The notes below the pieces were generated by a model. That model worked only from the letters and a program-made list of their open reading frames with translations, was not told the DNA's origin and ran no database searches. Below are positions 11,032 through 24,407 of a stretch of DNA of 64,000 bases, one piece after another. Within the stretch, counting starts at the first letter, position 1. Each line of letters opens with the position of its first letter. This DNA comes from Epiperipatus broadwayi (Eukaryota; Onychophora; Udeonychophora; Euonychophora; Peripatidae). Location: the NCBI GenBank assembly GCA_028023455.1, contig JAQFVV010012395.1:2044001-2108000 (forward strand), given 5' to 3'. The position numbers and the translations under genes are program-made.

Positions 11032-14000
11032 AAAAAAGACTAAATGAATTTTACAAATCATAATCATTGAACGTCTCAGCTTTTTATATTTGGTTTTACT
11101 GTAATTAATAAATACATAAAACTGGTTTGATTATTATCTAAATATAATTTGTTTGTTTTTTAACTTTATTGCAGTTCACTTTCTTACTGTACATATTTAT
11201 CTACATGTGTTTATCTACAATTTAATACAATTTATATATATTATTCAATTCACTACTATGTACTTTAAAGACTAGGCAGAAAGAAATAGACAAAAAATAA
11301 AAGAAATCACTATTTTATTAATTGATAAATATATGAATAATTTATTTAATGTTTTTATAAAATTGATGTGAATAAATAAATGTTTTGAAAAAATGCTGAC
11401 AATTTGAATGTTATTAAAAAAAAAATTAAGTGAATGCTTGTGTGAGTTGTTTAGTAAAATACTGCAATTTTTTTATCTAATGTTTACAGAGATAGTTTAA
11501 CTATGAAAGTCATAAAATTGAAAGGTTCAGAGAATATTACTGAAGTGTTTTAAAAAACTGAAAATTTTTTAAGTAAATTTATAATTTTTCAGATAGCTGA
11601 TCCATAATCAAGCTAATTACTTAAATATTTCACTGTAAATAGAACATTAAATTAAAATGTATAATATCTTTGTTAATATGGTGTAGAACAGTGGGCATTC
11701 TGGCCTTTCATGGTGGGTGGTAGGAATTTTGTCCGACACTGAAGCACTTTCTTTTTTTAAAAAATTTAATTGACTTTTTAAAAAAATTTCATAGAGATTT
11801 ATATGCTTTAGCTTGCTGTAACTCTGCTTTATAAATTTTATAAAGTAAAGTTACATCCCTACTTTATAAATCACCATTACTGTGGAACCAGTGGGCAGTT
11901 AGAAAATTTTACTACTAATAGAGATACAAAAATGGGTGATAGGTATGAAAAAGGTTGACTACCCCTAAAGTAGAATTATCATTTGTATAAAAAAAAACTG
12001 TTTATATTGTAATTGAGATAGAATTATATAATAGTGGGAATATCTCAAAGAATACAAAATTATGTCTAGTGAAGAAAGTCTGAAATTCTGTAAAAAACAT
12101 CGGGGGAAGGATATTGACCCCACATTCATTACTCAATTGACTTAAATCATTAATTAAAAAAAATATGGAAGATCTGTACATCATTTTCATCCTATCATCT
12201 AAAAATAATGTTTTCAACACAGGATAAACTTAATCTAAAATATATAATCTGCAAGTATTTGCACTCATGTACAATAATAATTGGACTAGAAGAACAACAT
12301 GATATATCTGCTCCAAATCATGACATCTACATCATCATGTTTTCATAATTATAAGATAAAAATTTAATTAATGTTTTGAAATGGCTGCTGAAAGATAACT
12401 ATTTTGTTCATGAAGCTCATGATTTATGATTTTAATAGATAATGGATAGTTCAGATATATGATTTTTTAATACAATTTCTTATCAAATATTATTTATCAT
12501 CTCCTTAGACTTCTACCTGCTTTTTTGATTTTATGTAAAATTCTTTTACTGATTATACAAAAAACATTAAAATTTAAATGTCTTTTACTTCTTTGTTATT
12601 TCTTTTACAATAATGTCATATTTTTAGAATTAATATTAGTACATTATTATGAATAATTTATATAGTAATACATAATACATTTTTATAATTAATAAACCAG
12701 TAAAAAAATCTGAATTACATACTTTGTGATAACCATATTTTGAAAAATTTAATTATTAGTAAGTAACTCTAGTCTTTAAAGGATTGTTTGTTTCAATCAT
12801 GTATGAACATTTTTAAAGCATTGTATTTATTGCAATCACATATTATAATGTATATCTAACCTATATAGTTCCCTAGTAATGAATAAAATCCTATAGCTAT
12901 GGGTTGAACTGGTATAAGAAAATATTTGAAATTTGTCCTATGGTCCCCCAAATTTTCACCCTAAGATCATAAAAAATATATGCATTCTTGAGAAAAAAAA
13001 TTAAGCACTGTCTCATCTTGATATTTACAAAAGATACACATATGTTTTAACTGAAAGTGAAATTTATAGTTAAATAGAAAAATCTTTCATCAATATAGAT
13101 TTATGCAGCTAATCACACATTTTAACTGAGAATATAGAATCATGAAGTATTGAATGAACTTTATTAAACCAGACCATATGGCATGCTTTGTTAATTTTTA
13201 AAATTTCTAGTATCAAAGAAAAGTTTGAAATTTATGATGTGAAATTTTTTGCTTGGATATATAAAATATATAATCTGAATAAACCGAATATATCCATGAA
13301 AATTAAAAGAAGAATACAAATATTTAATGAGATTTGGTTAGAATTTATCCAAACATGCTGACCTGTTATGGCAATAATTTTATTGTAACTAATGACAATT
13401 GAAGGCATTAAATGTAAAATTTAACTATGATAATTGTAGCATTCGTAATTTTATATAAAGAAAGAAGATTATATGACTTTTTTCTTGTTACATTCTTCTT
13501 AATAATTAATGTATTAAAATAATGATTTACCAAGGTAATAAAAAAGCTGAGATAGAAACATCTAAAATTCTGGAGAAACTTAGCAGATTGAAATTCATTG
13601 CCAGATTATTGATTTTGTTGTTGTTGTTTTGTATGAAGAGAATAATTTGAAATTCATATCAAAAATATCCTATTAATATTTGATGATTTATTAAGTCTTT
13701 AAATAAGATGATGATCACCACTTGTATATTCAATAGTTGCGTCAACTTATGTGTATGTATGCACTTTTATTGTTTATTCAATTTTACTTTTTTTTTGATT
13801 AAAGAATCTTCATAAAAAGCAAAAAAGAAATTATGCTAAAGAAAGGACTTATATCTGTACATCAACAATGACAAAAAAGTTATCATGGCACATGTAATAT
13901 TCATATCTATATAATTGATAGGTGCATATATATTAAATTCAATCAACTGAACGTAATAAATCTAGATGTGTTCAGTATATATATATATATATTAAATGCA

Positions 14001-14550
14001 TGTTAATTATTCATAAATAGTAATAAAAACATATGGAACAAATATGCATATATGAATACACATGCATTTATTAGTTATCATATATATATATATATTACTC
14101 ATTACTATTTATGTAAATTAGTGTTAACACACATGGAAAAAATGTGTACACACACACATAGCTGTGCAGACTAGGGCTATTTTAAATAATGTAACCTGTA
14201 ATGTAACAATAAAAAAGAAATTGCGAGCATATGAACAATTAATTCATTTGGATTATTAATTGCATCCAGACAGAATTCATAATGAAGCATATATGGTAAG
14301 AAGAAATGAGCATATTTTTTTAAAAGAATACATTATTCTAAAAATAATACAACAGAAGCAAAATAGATAAAAACCATAAGTAATTAAAACTATCTTTTTG
14401 TTAGAAAAAAAAAAAGGCCTGAAAGTTCCAAAGACTCCTGTATCTGTATTGTAAAAGTAGGGCTATCCAATTAATGTAATTTATTTCACCTTATATTACT
14501 TACAACATATTTTCAGGTTATTTAACTGTAATTATGTATAAGATATATTA
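11032..14550. other. AT-rich DNA without recognisable genes
   Basis: No reading frame above background, no RNA gene and no recognisable element. It contains short (AT)n runs near 13978-13991 and 14081-14094, and many T and A homopolymers. It is compatible with intron or intergenic DNA. Confidence 0.6.
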
Positions 14551-14736
14551 TATACAAATCATTATATGTATGAATCAGAAAATAAGCTCACTTTACTTAA
14601 CAATGTACAAGATTGTTGTTCATATTTTATATCTATTTTTTGCTATATACAAATCATTATATGTATGAATCAGAAAATAAGCTCCCTTTACTTAACAATG
14701 TACAAGATTGTTGTTCATATTTTATATCTATTTTTT
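14551..14736 (+). repeat. 93-bp tandem duplication
   Basis: Two adjacent copies (14551-14643 and 14644-14736) differing at only a few bases. The unit starts TATACAAATC and ends ATCTATTTTT. Since 93 is a multiple of three, a short open frame passes through both units, but nothing suggests it is translated. Confidence 0.9.
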
Positions 14737-15379
14737 TCTAAATTGTATTATAAATATGTGTTCTGTTAAACTCTGATTTAAATGGCTTGCATCTATGCAT
14801 CTCTCTTTTCTAGTAATGATCATTCCAATTTGATTCTTGTATAAATCAAAATTTCAAGACAGAAAATAAGTTAAAACACAATTCATATCCTCTGGTGAAC
14901 TCATACCTAGATATAGGAGATTGGAGCAGATAATCAGTTTTAAAGATCTGTACAAAAATAATTTGCATAATCAGCAGATCAACAGAGTTTAAATGAATTA
15001 TACAAAGAAGAAACTGCCAATAAACAAATTGATCTTAATTATAACATTTTGTAAAAATATATCTATTTAAAAAACATAAATTGTCTAACTAGCAATATAT
15101 TAATCAACTCAAATACATATTTCTTATAAAAAAATAATAATGAGAGATCTCTTTTACCTCAAGTGAATTTGATATAAGAAATTATGCAGAATGGCCACTC
15201 TAATATTAAATGTATAAAAAAAGCTTCCTTATCAATATTTTGCAGGTCAGAAAATAATTAAAATTATGAACTGATTATGAGAACTGGAAATATTCAAGAA
15301 ACTGATATACATTAAAGTCATGAACATAAATGAATAAATATTTTAATCCATGACCATACCAAAATATTCCATTTCTGTA
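14737..15379. other. AT-rich DNA, possible dispersed-repeat remnant
   Basis: Parts of this stretch resemble 19830-20110 (for example TTAAACTCTGATT followed by AAATG in both), which suggests an old dispersed repeat. No coding sequence seen. Confidence 0.3.
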
Positions 15380-16440
15380 ACCTACATCAAGTCAAGAAGG
15401 AAAGACTCAGAGAATTTGATTGAAAACTTTCCAGGAGGAATCCTTATTAAAAGTATTAATAAGGGAAAAAGTAAAAAAACTAGCTAAGCAAATAGATACT
15501 TGCTATCTAGTAATTTATCACCTCATGAAATCATCAAATGGAAAATGGCTGACAAGACAAAAAGTTATAGAATCTCAATTTGTCAAATAAATTCACAAAA
15601 CTACAAGGACAAAACCAAAACTGTAAATAAGCAGAAAAAACAACAACAACAAAGTAGGAATAAATATTATTATTGTGGAGATCTAGATCACTCAGTAAAA
15701 ACTGTAAATAAGAAAAAAAGAAAATGTAAAAAAAACTATGAATTTAGTAGACATGAAAAAAAAATATAAGAAAGAAATGAGAATAAGTACTAAACAAATA
15801 ATGTTGACTTAGAATTAATAAACAGTCTGCCACCATAAAAATTAATAGTGAGACAAGAATGTCATTAATGCTATGTAAGAGTTGGAAGTCACTAACTTCT
15901 AAGCACATAGATTCACCATGTCTAAGCAAAAACAACATCAGAGCACATGATGCTAATGGTAACACAATCAGAATAAAGAGAAATGTTTGAATATCAATAA
16001 AAAAAAAAAAAAACAGTATGGAATCCTGCCATTATCCATAGATAACATAAGAATACTTCTACAATAGGTTCAAAAGACTGGCATAAAAAAAAAATTAATA
16101 GATGAAAAATGTTTCATTTCCAATTCAGAAAAGAAAACTAATCAGGGAAAAAATACCCATCCCTAACAAGATATAAAGACTAAAAAATATACCACAAGTT
16201 AAAAATGTTAGTCACAGCCATTCTTATTTCTTATAAACTATATTCAATGTTTCTTAAGAGAAGTAATGCATGTAGCCTGGATTCTTTATATATCACTTTT
16301 AAAAAGCTGAATTAGAACTGAGAAGTAAAGTAAAAGAATGTTTTCAAGATGACTAAGGTTCTCTTGATGCCAAAGATTTATCTCGGTATATTTAAAGTCA
16401 ACACAAGTCTGTCACTACACCTGGTGTTGAAAAGTCAACA
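15380..16440 (+). pseudogene. Eroded Ty3/gypsy-like gag-protease-RT remnant
   Basis: A weak, heavily mutated retroelement. The open piece 15500-15769 has a basic Gln/Lys-rich stretch, then YYYCGDLDHSV, like the first half of a double zinc knuckle, and further on a basic KCKKNYEFSRHEKK stretch where the second knuckle would be. About 60 bp on, phrases like KINSETRMSLML and SKNNIRAHDANGNTIRI (about 15838-15985) resemble the start and flap region of a gypsy protease, with the catalytic triad lost. At about 16340-16435, KECFQDD and FKVNTSLS resemble the spacer before the RT. I infer identity from order and spacing as much as from residues. A profile search is needed for proof. Confidence 0.4.
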
Positions 16441-18309
16441 TTGACATTACATATATATTGAAGCAGTCAATCTTAGCCCAAGATTGAGCTTCATGGTTCT
16501 ATCTACTAACCTATATTTAAATCTTATGTCCCATCCCACTCCTTTAGTCATTTATATATATTTTATGCATATATTTGAAATGCACACCTAAAAGTTAAAT
16601 TTTTTTAACTTTTCAATAACATTTTTTAATTATTATTAATTCTTTTTTATTAAAGTACATAGGTTCAGCTTAAATATATATATTATAGGAGCAAACATAT
16701 TAACAAAATATTATATGATATAAATATTTTATTATACGGTCATTTATAAAACTTTTTCTTTTTAAATTGTTTTTTTTATTAAACTGTATATTTTATAAAA
16801 TCCAAATGGAAGATGCAACGTTAATTGTCCAAAAATAATTAAAGGGTTGAAAATATAATATTGTTTTAATCTTGGGAAGAAATTTTAATTAAAGTTTTTA
16901 CTGAAAATAAAATGGGAAATGGGATTAATAGATTTTACTTTTGTTATATACATTTTTGTCAAATCTATTTTTAATCTGGAAATAGATTTGAATATATGTT
17001 TGGAATATTATCTAATGTTTGCATCTTCAAAACCAATGGACAAAGAAATGTAAAATTTTAGATCGGAGATGAGTGTATCAGCCATAAACAAGTAATTAAA
17101 GGCATTCTTCAAATATCTGAGAGAAGTATAAAATGGGCTAATTTTGCCCACCAAAGATTACTTACTACTGAGAGAACTGTGTTGCCATCAATATTCCTTG
17201 CAACTTTGAAATCTAAGATAATGATGGAGTAGATGCCAATCACCTTTTTGACCTTTGTGTCTTTTTCCCACTACTGTACCATCTTCCTGCTGCTCTAGAA
17301 TGAAGTAAAGGCTGACCTGAGAACTTTGGAATGCTGATCAGAAGCTTATTGTTGCCTAAGAACTTGCATGGGTCCTTTCAATGGCCGTACAATGAGCTGG
17401 GCTTTTTAAAATGGACTCTTAAGAAATGTGCAAGGTAAATCAGTATCTCATGCTGCAACCCAAAAGTAAAGCTAGTCTAACTAATCTCAAATTTTATTAT
17501 CAAGTCTTCTCCTAATGTATCATTTAACTTTATTTTTAATATATGAATGTAAATTGCTCTCAAATGATTTTTTAATCTAATCTTTCTCATATGCTCTAAC
17601 TTTCTTTAACTTTGGTGCGGTCATTTATTATGTATTTATTGCTTGATTTTATATGTCTATTTTAGTTATTATTAATATGACAATCTCAAGCAATCTGACT
17701 AGTTGAATTTCTAAAATTTTTCTTTCTCCTTTTTAAGTAAACCTCCATAAATTAAGATTATTAACATCCCCTTACAACATAATGCATTATTAATTAATAT
17801 GCTTGCCAGATTGCTTTTACGACAACATTTTGTTTATGTTTTAGTAAAAAAAATTGTTATTTGTCCAACTTCGAATAGAATAAAGTAATTCTACTCAGGG
17901 TAAATCAGGAACTTAGGCTAATTAATGCTCTAAAAGCTTATTTATTTTATAAATGTTATTTATTCAGTTCTGAAATGGTGACCTATTAATTGTTTTCTAT
18001 AACTGCTAGCTTTCTTTTATTTTTCCATACTCTTAAAACATATGCTTAAATATTCTCAATTGTTGTAAAATCCATGAAGGTGGGATTGAATTATTTTAAA
18101 TAGCAGAACAGGAGGGGATAAAATCTTAATATATTTATTTTATTAAGGAAATCTTCTCTTTATATATATAATAGTGGCATAATATATTATTTGTAGAAAT
18201 TATAGTGTTAAAACAAAGAGGCCATTTATTTTTAAAGCAGTAAATCTTATTCAATGTCATTAGTGACATTTATCTGTACTGCATTACTGACATTTAGCCT
18301 ATCTTCGTG
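16441..18309. other. AT-rich DNA; 17030-17430 is less AT-rich but unrecognised
   Basis: No gene recognised. The part at 17030-17430 has clearly more G and C than its surroundings and a moderately open plus-strand frame with several stops. It could be a continuation of the old gypsy remnant upstream or a different fossil. I could not match it to any domain. Confidence 0.4.
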
Positions 18310-18334
18310 AATATATATATATATATATATTACG

Positions 18335-18600
18335 TGCTTCTAACCTGGGGGTTGCGACAGGATCGAACCCATAGATTTCTTCTCATGTTGATAGTTGAGC
18401 TTCCCAGGACTTATTATGTATAAAAAGGCCTCTTGCATCAGTTATTCCAGTAAAGTCTGGGCCATACCATGCTTCATCACACTTCTCTAAGTACTGCCCT
18501 AAAATGGGGGTCTTAGACTTCGTCTTTCATTCAGAAGCATGACCATTTCTTATTTCTTGGCCATTATATCAGTACCGCCACTTATCTGTTTATTATTTCT
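18335..18600 (-). pseudogene. Unrecognised coding-like tract broken only by TGA codons
   Basis: On the minus strand one frame from about 18600 to 18335 stays open apart from three TGA codons. It includes phrases such as GQYLEKCDEAWYGPDF, DARGLFIHNKSWEAQL and EEIYGFDPVATPRLEA, whose composition (Trp, Asp, Glu, Gly, Pro) is unlike chance translation of AT-rich DNA. I do not recognise the protein. Stops that are all TGA are what decayed CGA or TGG codons would leave. A competing reading is a tRNA-related SINE: the same strand has GGTTCGATCC, a good B-box, at about 18360-18370, followed by an (AT)n tail at 18310-18331. Both may be coincidental. Confidence 0.35.
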
Positions 18601-20242
18601 TTTGCTTCATGACCCAGTTTTTAGTGCTCTAATATTAAAATTACACTCTGCTCAAAATATATATGTAAAATGCTGAGTATTACTAATTTTATTAATTAAT
18701 AATGTTATTTCAGTCTTATACAATCCCACCATCATAATTTAGTATTTCTGTATTAAGAGTATCTGCCTTGGGGAAAATCAAGTGTTCTCTCTTTTAAATG
18801 TGTTTTTCAATAAATATTTTGTCATAAAATCAAATATAATTTGTTAAATGTATTTTGTTTATTTTCACGACTGCAATGATGTGAAAATAGTTTTTCTTAT
18901 ATATATAATAAATCTTGGAATGCTCCCCAAAATAATATGTTGGTCACCGTGTTTCAGAACCATACATCAAAGCATTAATGGCAATATTATGTAATCTTTT
19001 TAATGATTGATTAGCATCTTAAATACTGTACCCACCAAAGATGAGTGTTAAATTATGTATACTATTTAATTAATAAAAGAGCATATGAGAACCCTTAGTG
19101 TGAATTTCGATATGTAATTATCTATCATTTGGTAGACTGCTCATCCACGCACATATTAATGTATATAATTAAGTCATACTCTTTATATTAAACTATTTTA
19201 TATTGTCTAACTTGTTTGAGTAATTCAAATTTCTTTTTTTTCACTTCCACACGTACAACTATGTGTATGCATATTTTAGTTAAGTTATATTGCAGTTAAT
19301 ATTGAGTCTCAATGTCTTCTGCACTCTAGAATAAATTCTCAAGTGCCATCATTATATGTTATTCATTAGATGTTTGATTTGGAGCTTGGGGAATGGGTTT
19401 GAATCCAGGTTGTTTCCTGACCTAAATCTTAGGCTTGATTGGGTTTGAAATACATTTTATGAGTTCCAGATCATGTTAGATGGATCAACATGTTTTGACC
19501 GGTACAAAATATATATATATTACAGCTTACCAGGAATTGGTGAATTTATATTCAAGGAAATATATATTCTGGCCTATAGCAGAAAGACTACGACAATGCA
19601 TGCATACAAATCATGCAGGCTCATTTATGTGGCACAATTTTTTTAGTCCAAGCAGATGAATATTTATGATAGACCAAATACATGTAGTTTAAAGCACAGA
19701 TCCCAAGAAGACAATTTCTGATGTACAAAAGTTCATTGAAAACCAAAACCTACATTTGTAGGAATAAATAATTTAAAACAGCACTAGGAAATAGTGCGGG
19801 TTATCTTAACCTTACTTTATCTTCTGTAAGTTTTCTGATTATTTATCTACAACTATGTCACATTTTCTAACAAATTGTATTACTAACAATATATTCCATT
19901 AAACTCTGATTCAAATGAATCAAGTCTATACATTTACCCAAATTTATGGGTTATCGAGCTCATGACTTTCAACAGAGAGTTTAAATTAGGCCACAATTTA
20001 CAATCCTGATGAACCCATGCATAGACACAGCAGTATGTAGTGCATTTCTGATCTACATAATATCAAAAATATATAATACTAATATTATAGGTATTCTCAT
20101 TATTATGTCAAACTTTTGCAAATCCCAGACCAATTTGAATGGATAAATATTGAAGGACTAATGATATAAATTGTTAACAATGTAAACAGTAAAGTAAATA
20201 CAATTTTTGCTTATAAATATTTTTATAAATATATATATATAT
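18601..20242. other. AT-rich DNA, with a possible decayed SINE near 19380-19520
   Basis: No genes. At 19395-19406 the plus strand has GGGTTTGAATCC, a B-box-like sequence, and an (AT)n tract follows at 19507-19520, an arrangement like tRNA-derived SINEs. A convincing A-box at the right distance is missing. 19830-20110 resembles part of 14737-15060. Confidence 0.3.
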
Positions 20243-22758
20243 TGTAACGGTCGCTGGCTCTCTCTAACCGCATTGAGCATGAAATGCGTTTTCTGAGATC
20301 GAGCAGCAATTAAGAAATATTCGAAGGCATCCAAAATATACATTACTATAATCATACCTTTGAAAGATTCGTTTACTGCAACCTTTACGCGCCACCTTAA
20401 GAAAGAGATTGCTCCCCTGCCTAAGGGATATGATCATGTAATAAGTAAAGAGCTATAATCTCTTATAAAAAATCAACAGAAAGTGAATGCCTAATGAATG
20501 ATTCCCGATCCCGGTAAGTTTAATCCCTGACTAGCTCAATCAACTCATGATCTTGGGATGGTGATTTGTTGCTTCGTTAACAGAAAAGGTCAGACACTAA
20601 TATCATTATCAAATACATAGCACAACTCCGTACTTTAAAATTAGATATTAAATTTATTAAGCCCTCTATGATTATAAAAATATTTACAAAATAATAAATA
20701 CACACATAAACGATAGTAATTAAAATTCAAGTGTATAATAAATTTTAAAGTTTCATGAATAGGAAAGGAATGGTCTGAAATTCTCCCCTGCTTACACTTT
20801 AAACTCAAAGCAAAATTTCTTATAAAACAATGTGTATTGGCCATGGTATGTACGTGTTTCATAATAATAAAAAAAAATGAGTTAGCCACAAGTTAATGAT
20901 AGTAGAATCTTAAGTGTTCCAATATCTGAGTCCTGCACATGGCGGACAATAATAATTATTTGGAACACTTTCGTACACACTTTTATTCCTTATGAAAACA
21001 ATCCTACACTTAGCGGATGGAATAAATTTACTCGGGGAACAAACTCGTGCTAAACTACAATTTTAATCTTAAAAGTTCTGTAATATGAGTCCTGCCCATA
21101 ATGACCAATAATAATTATTTGGAACGCTGTCTTACATACTTTTATTCCTTATAAAAACAATCCTGCACTTAGCGGATGGAATAAATTTTCTATTATTTCA
21201 AAGCGAAACACATACATCCAATGACCAAACCACCCAATTATTTCTATTTCACTATTTTGAAATATTTCATATTTACTTTATTGATTCTTTTATATTTTAT
21301 TTAGATACTCCAATGAATTACGTGAAGCTTTATGTTAAAATTACAAACAAAATATTTATGATGGAATTACGCAATTCATTGGCTCATTTAATAATAGCAA
21401 TTTAAGTCAAATGATGAATTATTCATAATAAGACATAAAAAAAAATAAAAACATAAATAATACTTCCCGAAGTCTTCGTTCTTCTCCGGGCTATGATTTT
21501 GAGGGCGATATATATCTGCTGTGCAGGTGATTACTTCACAGGGCCTATATGGAGGTTGGCAAATTGTCCATAGCAGCTACACTTTCAGAAATGGAAAGTC
21601 ACATCACTGGATGGCTATGTAGGACTCCGAGCTGTGCGAATGTACCGAACTTGGTTTTCTACTCCATGTCTATTGCGGTATCACGAATAAATCTTGATTC
21701 CATTTTCTTCGGGATATAAAACATTAGCTTAAATTTCAATTGTATTTTTCTTTTTCAGTCAATGAATATCATATTTCTTGGTCTGCACCTTTTAAAATAC
21801 GTTCAGCATTCCAAATAAATAGTTTTTACACTCATAATTCTTTTTCTTTTCTTTTTGTCTGTACATTCCAGAAACTATACTGCTAACAAGTAAGAGTGCC
21901 CGTGCGAGTATCAACCAATGTAACCCAGCTAACTAATTAAATTTCACCTGACCAGCCTTTATATATCCCCCCCCATTACAGGGTGTATTCTCTCATCCCC
22001 TCCACAAGTTATTGCTTTTACATTTCTGTTTTTAATTAAACAATTCCAAACAATGGATTTAATTTTAGCTATCTTTTAATTAATTTAGAATTTCACAGAC
22101 CATTTAAATTCCAATCCCTTGATTTCTTTAAACAATAAATTAAAATTACATTTATCTAATTAAATAATTTTGAATAGGTGTCAAACCGAATAACCACTGA
22201 TACAATTTCTACAGTTGTTTTCCAAAAGTATTATACGATAAAAGAAAGAGGTCATTGGCTTGCCTGTGGTCATGAACATTAAGTTGTAAAAAAAAAAAAA
22301 AAAATTATAAAACTGTATACTTGTTGTCACATAAAAATTGTTTTTGAGTTTTCCAATAAGAATATTCAACAAGCAACAGAAAAAAAAAATACATTTGAGA
22401 ATCTAAAATAAAATAAAATCAAAATAAAATATGTTTACTGTTGGGTTATTTACAAATACATTTCAATTTCCCATAAGAATTTCTTTAACCCTCTGCCATA
22501 TTTATTCATATCATAAATAAAAAAACATATAGCATTTATTAACAGCAAAATACATATTTATATGTGGTGTCTGCATTTGTTTATTTATAGGCGTATTATC
22601 ACCATTCATCCTATTTATTTTAAATATAGTGTGTGTGTAAGCAACAGAGAAATATACCTGCACAGACCACTCCTTTTATTATAATACGTATATTCGTTTG
22701 GACTGCAACTAATGCTTGCAGTCAACTTTGTGGCAGTCATTTAAAACTGACTGTCACA
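20243..22758 (-). repeat. 3' LTR of the gypsy element (2516 bp)
   Basis: Plus-strand ends are TGTAACGGTC and CTGTCACA. It aligns along its whole length with 28149-30611. The main difference is about 53 bp near 22092-22160 that are present here and absent from the other copy. It contains a pair of internal direct repeats (20906-21030 and 21065-21189), a C9 run near 21968, and a less AT-rich block at about 21470-21680 that is nearly identical in the other LTR. At 2.5 kb it is long for a gypsy LTR. Confidence 0.95.
20906..21189. repeat. Internal 125-bp direct repeat within the LTR
   Basis: Two diverged units, 20906-21030 and 21065-21189, at a period of 159 bp. Both share GAGTCCTGC, CAATAATAATTATTTGGAAC and CTTAGCGGATGGAATAAATT. 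The same pair occurs in the 5' LTR from about 28811, so the duplication predates the insertion. Repeated blocks in LTRs are often enhancers in the U3 region, but no such role is shown here. Confidence 0.85.
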
Positions 22759-22774
22759 ATACCCCCCCTCCCTT
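22759..22774 (-). other. Polypurine tract of the gypsy element
   Basis: On the minus strand AAGGGAGGGGGGGTAT lies directly before the 3' LTR start TGTGACAG. That is the place where the primer for plus-strand DNA synthesis is made in LTR retrotransposons. Confidence 0.85.
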
Positions 22775-23112
22775 AATGAGACTTCTAAATGGGTTAACCA
22801 TTTAAAGTCTATATTAAATTACTTTCACTTATATTTAATATTATTGATGAATATACTGGTTCATTACAATTTAAAAAGAAATATTAGTTTGACTATATAC
22901 GATTGTGTTATTAATAATGAAAATAAAAATCTTAAGGGATATACTAATTTATATCCAATACTAATGAATATACTAGTTTATTATGTATGTAACAAAAAAA
23001 AAATATTAGTTTATACTTAACTATATATACAGTTGTGTCATTAGAAAACGAAAATCAAAATCTTAAAGAATATATACATACAAATCTATTAATCGTAATG
23101 TCCAATGATTAT
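22775..23112 (-). other. Non-coding gap between integrase and polypurine tract
   Basis: AT-rich sequence with no open frame of note and so no envelope gene. Two similar stretches with ATATACTAGTT-like words (about 22850-22985) suggest a small degenerate repeat. Confidence 0.6.
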
Positions 23113-24327
23113 CTACCCAACAGGTTTCAGTGCACGGGCATTATATGAGCCCTTGATACCCTGCTCAGTCTTTACCCAGAATGCGCTGTCACCACAGCAT
23201 TCTACAATTTCAAATGGATCTTCATATAAGTTGAAAAATTTTTTAAATTGAGATTTTTCTGGGACGCTGACATGGGGTGTATGAACCATCACTTTATCCC
23301 CGACCTTAAACTGATGCTGTGATGGGCATTTTCTTTTTTGTCTTTGGTGGCTCATTTTCCACATCTGGATCCATGCTCTTCCCTTGTCCTTCTCCATGTC
23401 AATGGGTTTTTCTATGTTCCCTGGGAATTCAGTGTCGAATAGTTTTGGAACAGGTTTTCCAAAATGCAGCTGTATTGGTGGGAGTCCTGTAGATTCATTT
23501 GCTGACCAATTAATAAAATTGAGTATCAGTGGCAATTGTTTGACCCATCCCCTATGATTTGTGGGCAGGTATGTGTGGAACAGTCTTCCCAACTCCCTCA
23601 TAACCCGTTCACATGGATTGCTTTGAGGGTTCCTGATGGATGTAAGGGTGTGTTTAATTTCTCGCCTTGCCATCCATTTATTCCATTCCTCTGATACAAA
23701 TGGGGTTCCATGATCAGATAAAATTGATTTTGGCTTTCCGACCTGTGGGAAATGCTGAGAATCTAATACCCTAATAGTTTCTTTTGTTGTGGTCCTGGAC
23801 AAAGGATATGCTGCAACCCACTTTGAAAATAGGTCATATACCACCAATAAGTATTTATTTCTATTAAAAGGGGGCAGGGGACCATAAAAGTCAATGGCCA
23901 TGATTTCATTAGGATTCTTTGGGATGATTGATTTCATGTGACTAGTGTATGATTTATTCTGTGGCTTTGCCCGTTGACATACTTCACATTTGTTTAATGT
24001 GGCAATTATATCTCTGTGCATCCCTGGCCAGTAAAACCACTGTTGAAGGCAGTATTTTGTTTTGTAAGTACCGTAATGTCCATACAATTTGTGAATGTCT
24101 GTGATGAAAGAGTTCCTCATTTGGGGTGGTACCATCACTCTCCAATCCTCGCTCCCTTCATGAATTTGATAATATAACATGCCCTTGTCAATTTTATATC
24201 TCTGTGTATTTGTTTTTCCTGGTGATTTCTGGCATTGAGTCATAATTTGACATAGCTTTTTGTCTTCATGTTGTTTTTCAGTCAGTTGAGATAGATGTTT
24301 CTCGATGCTTTCACCAATGCAGGACAC
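23113..24327 (-). pseudogene. Gypsy integrase region (open over 404 codons)
   Basis: C-terminal part of the pol polyprotein, which joins the cDNA to host DNA. It has the HHCC zinc-binding domain (HKLYGHYGTYKT ... CEVCQRAK), then the catalytic core with D, D and E in AIDFYGPLP, ILSDHGTPF and NPCERVMRELG. After it comes a C-terminal domain with KVGDKVMVHTP and NLYEDPFEIVE, the place of the GPF/Y module. No chromodomain is visible. The frame is open from 24327 to the stop at 23113, but it is cut off from the RNase H part by a frameshift near 24410. The first residue shown is not a natural start, since this domain is released from a polyprotein. Confidence 0.9.
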
Positions 24328-24407
24328 AATATTAGCTATATATATGTTATCTAGATTTCCATGTTGCTGTTGAATTGGGACTGAATGGTGGCTGAGTATG
24401 TCGGCTA

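Noticed and set aside
22775-23112. Possible envelope gene after gypsy integrase
   Set aside because: The gap to the polypurine tract is only about 340 bp, AT-rich and without an open frame.
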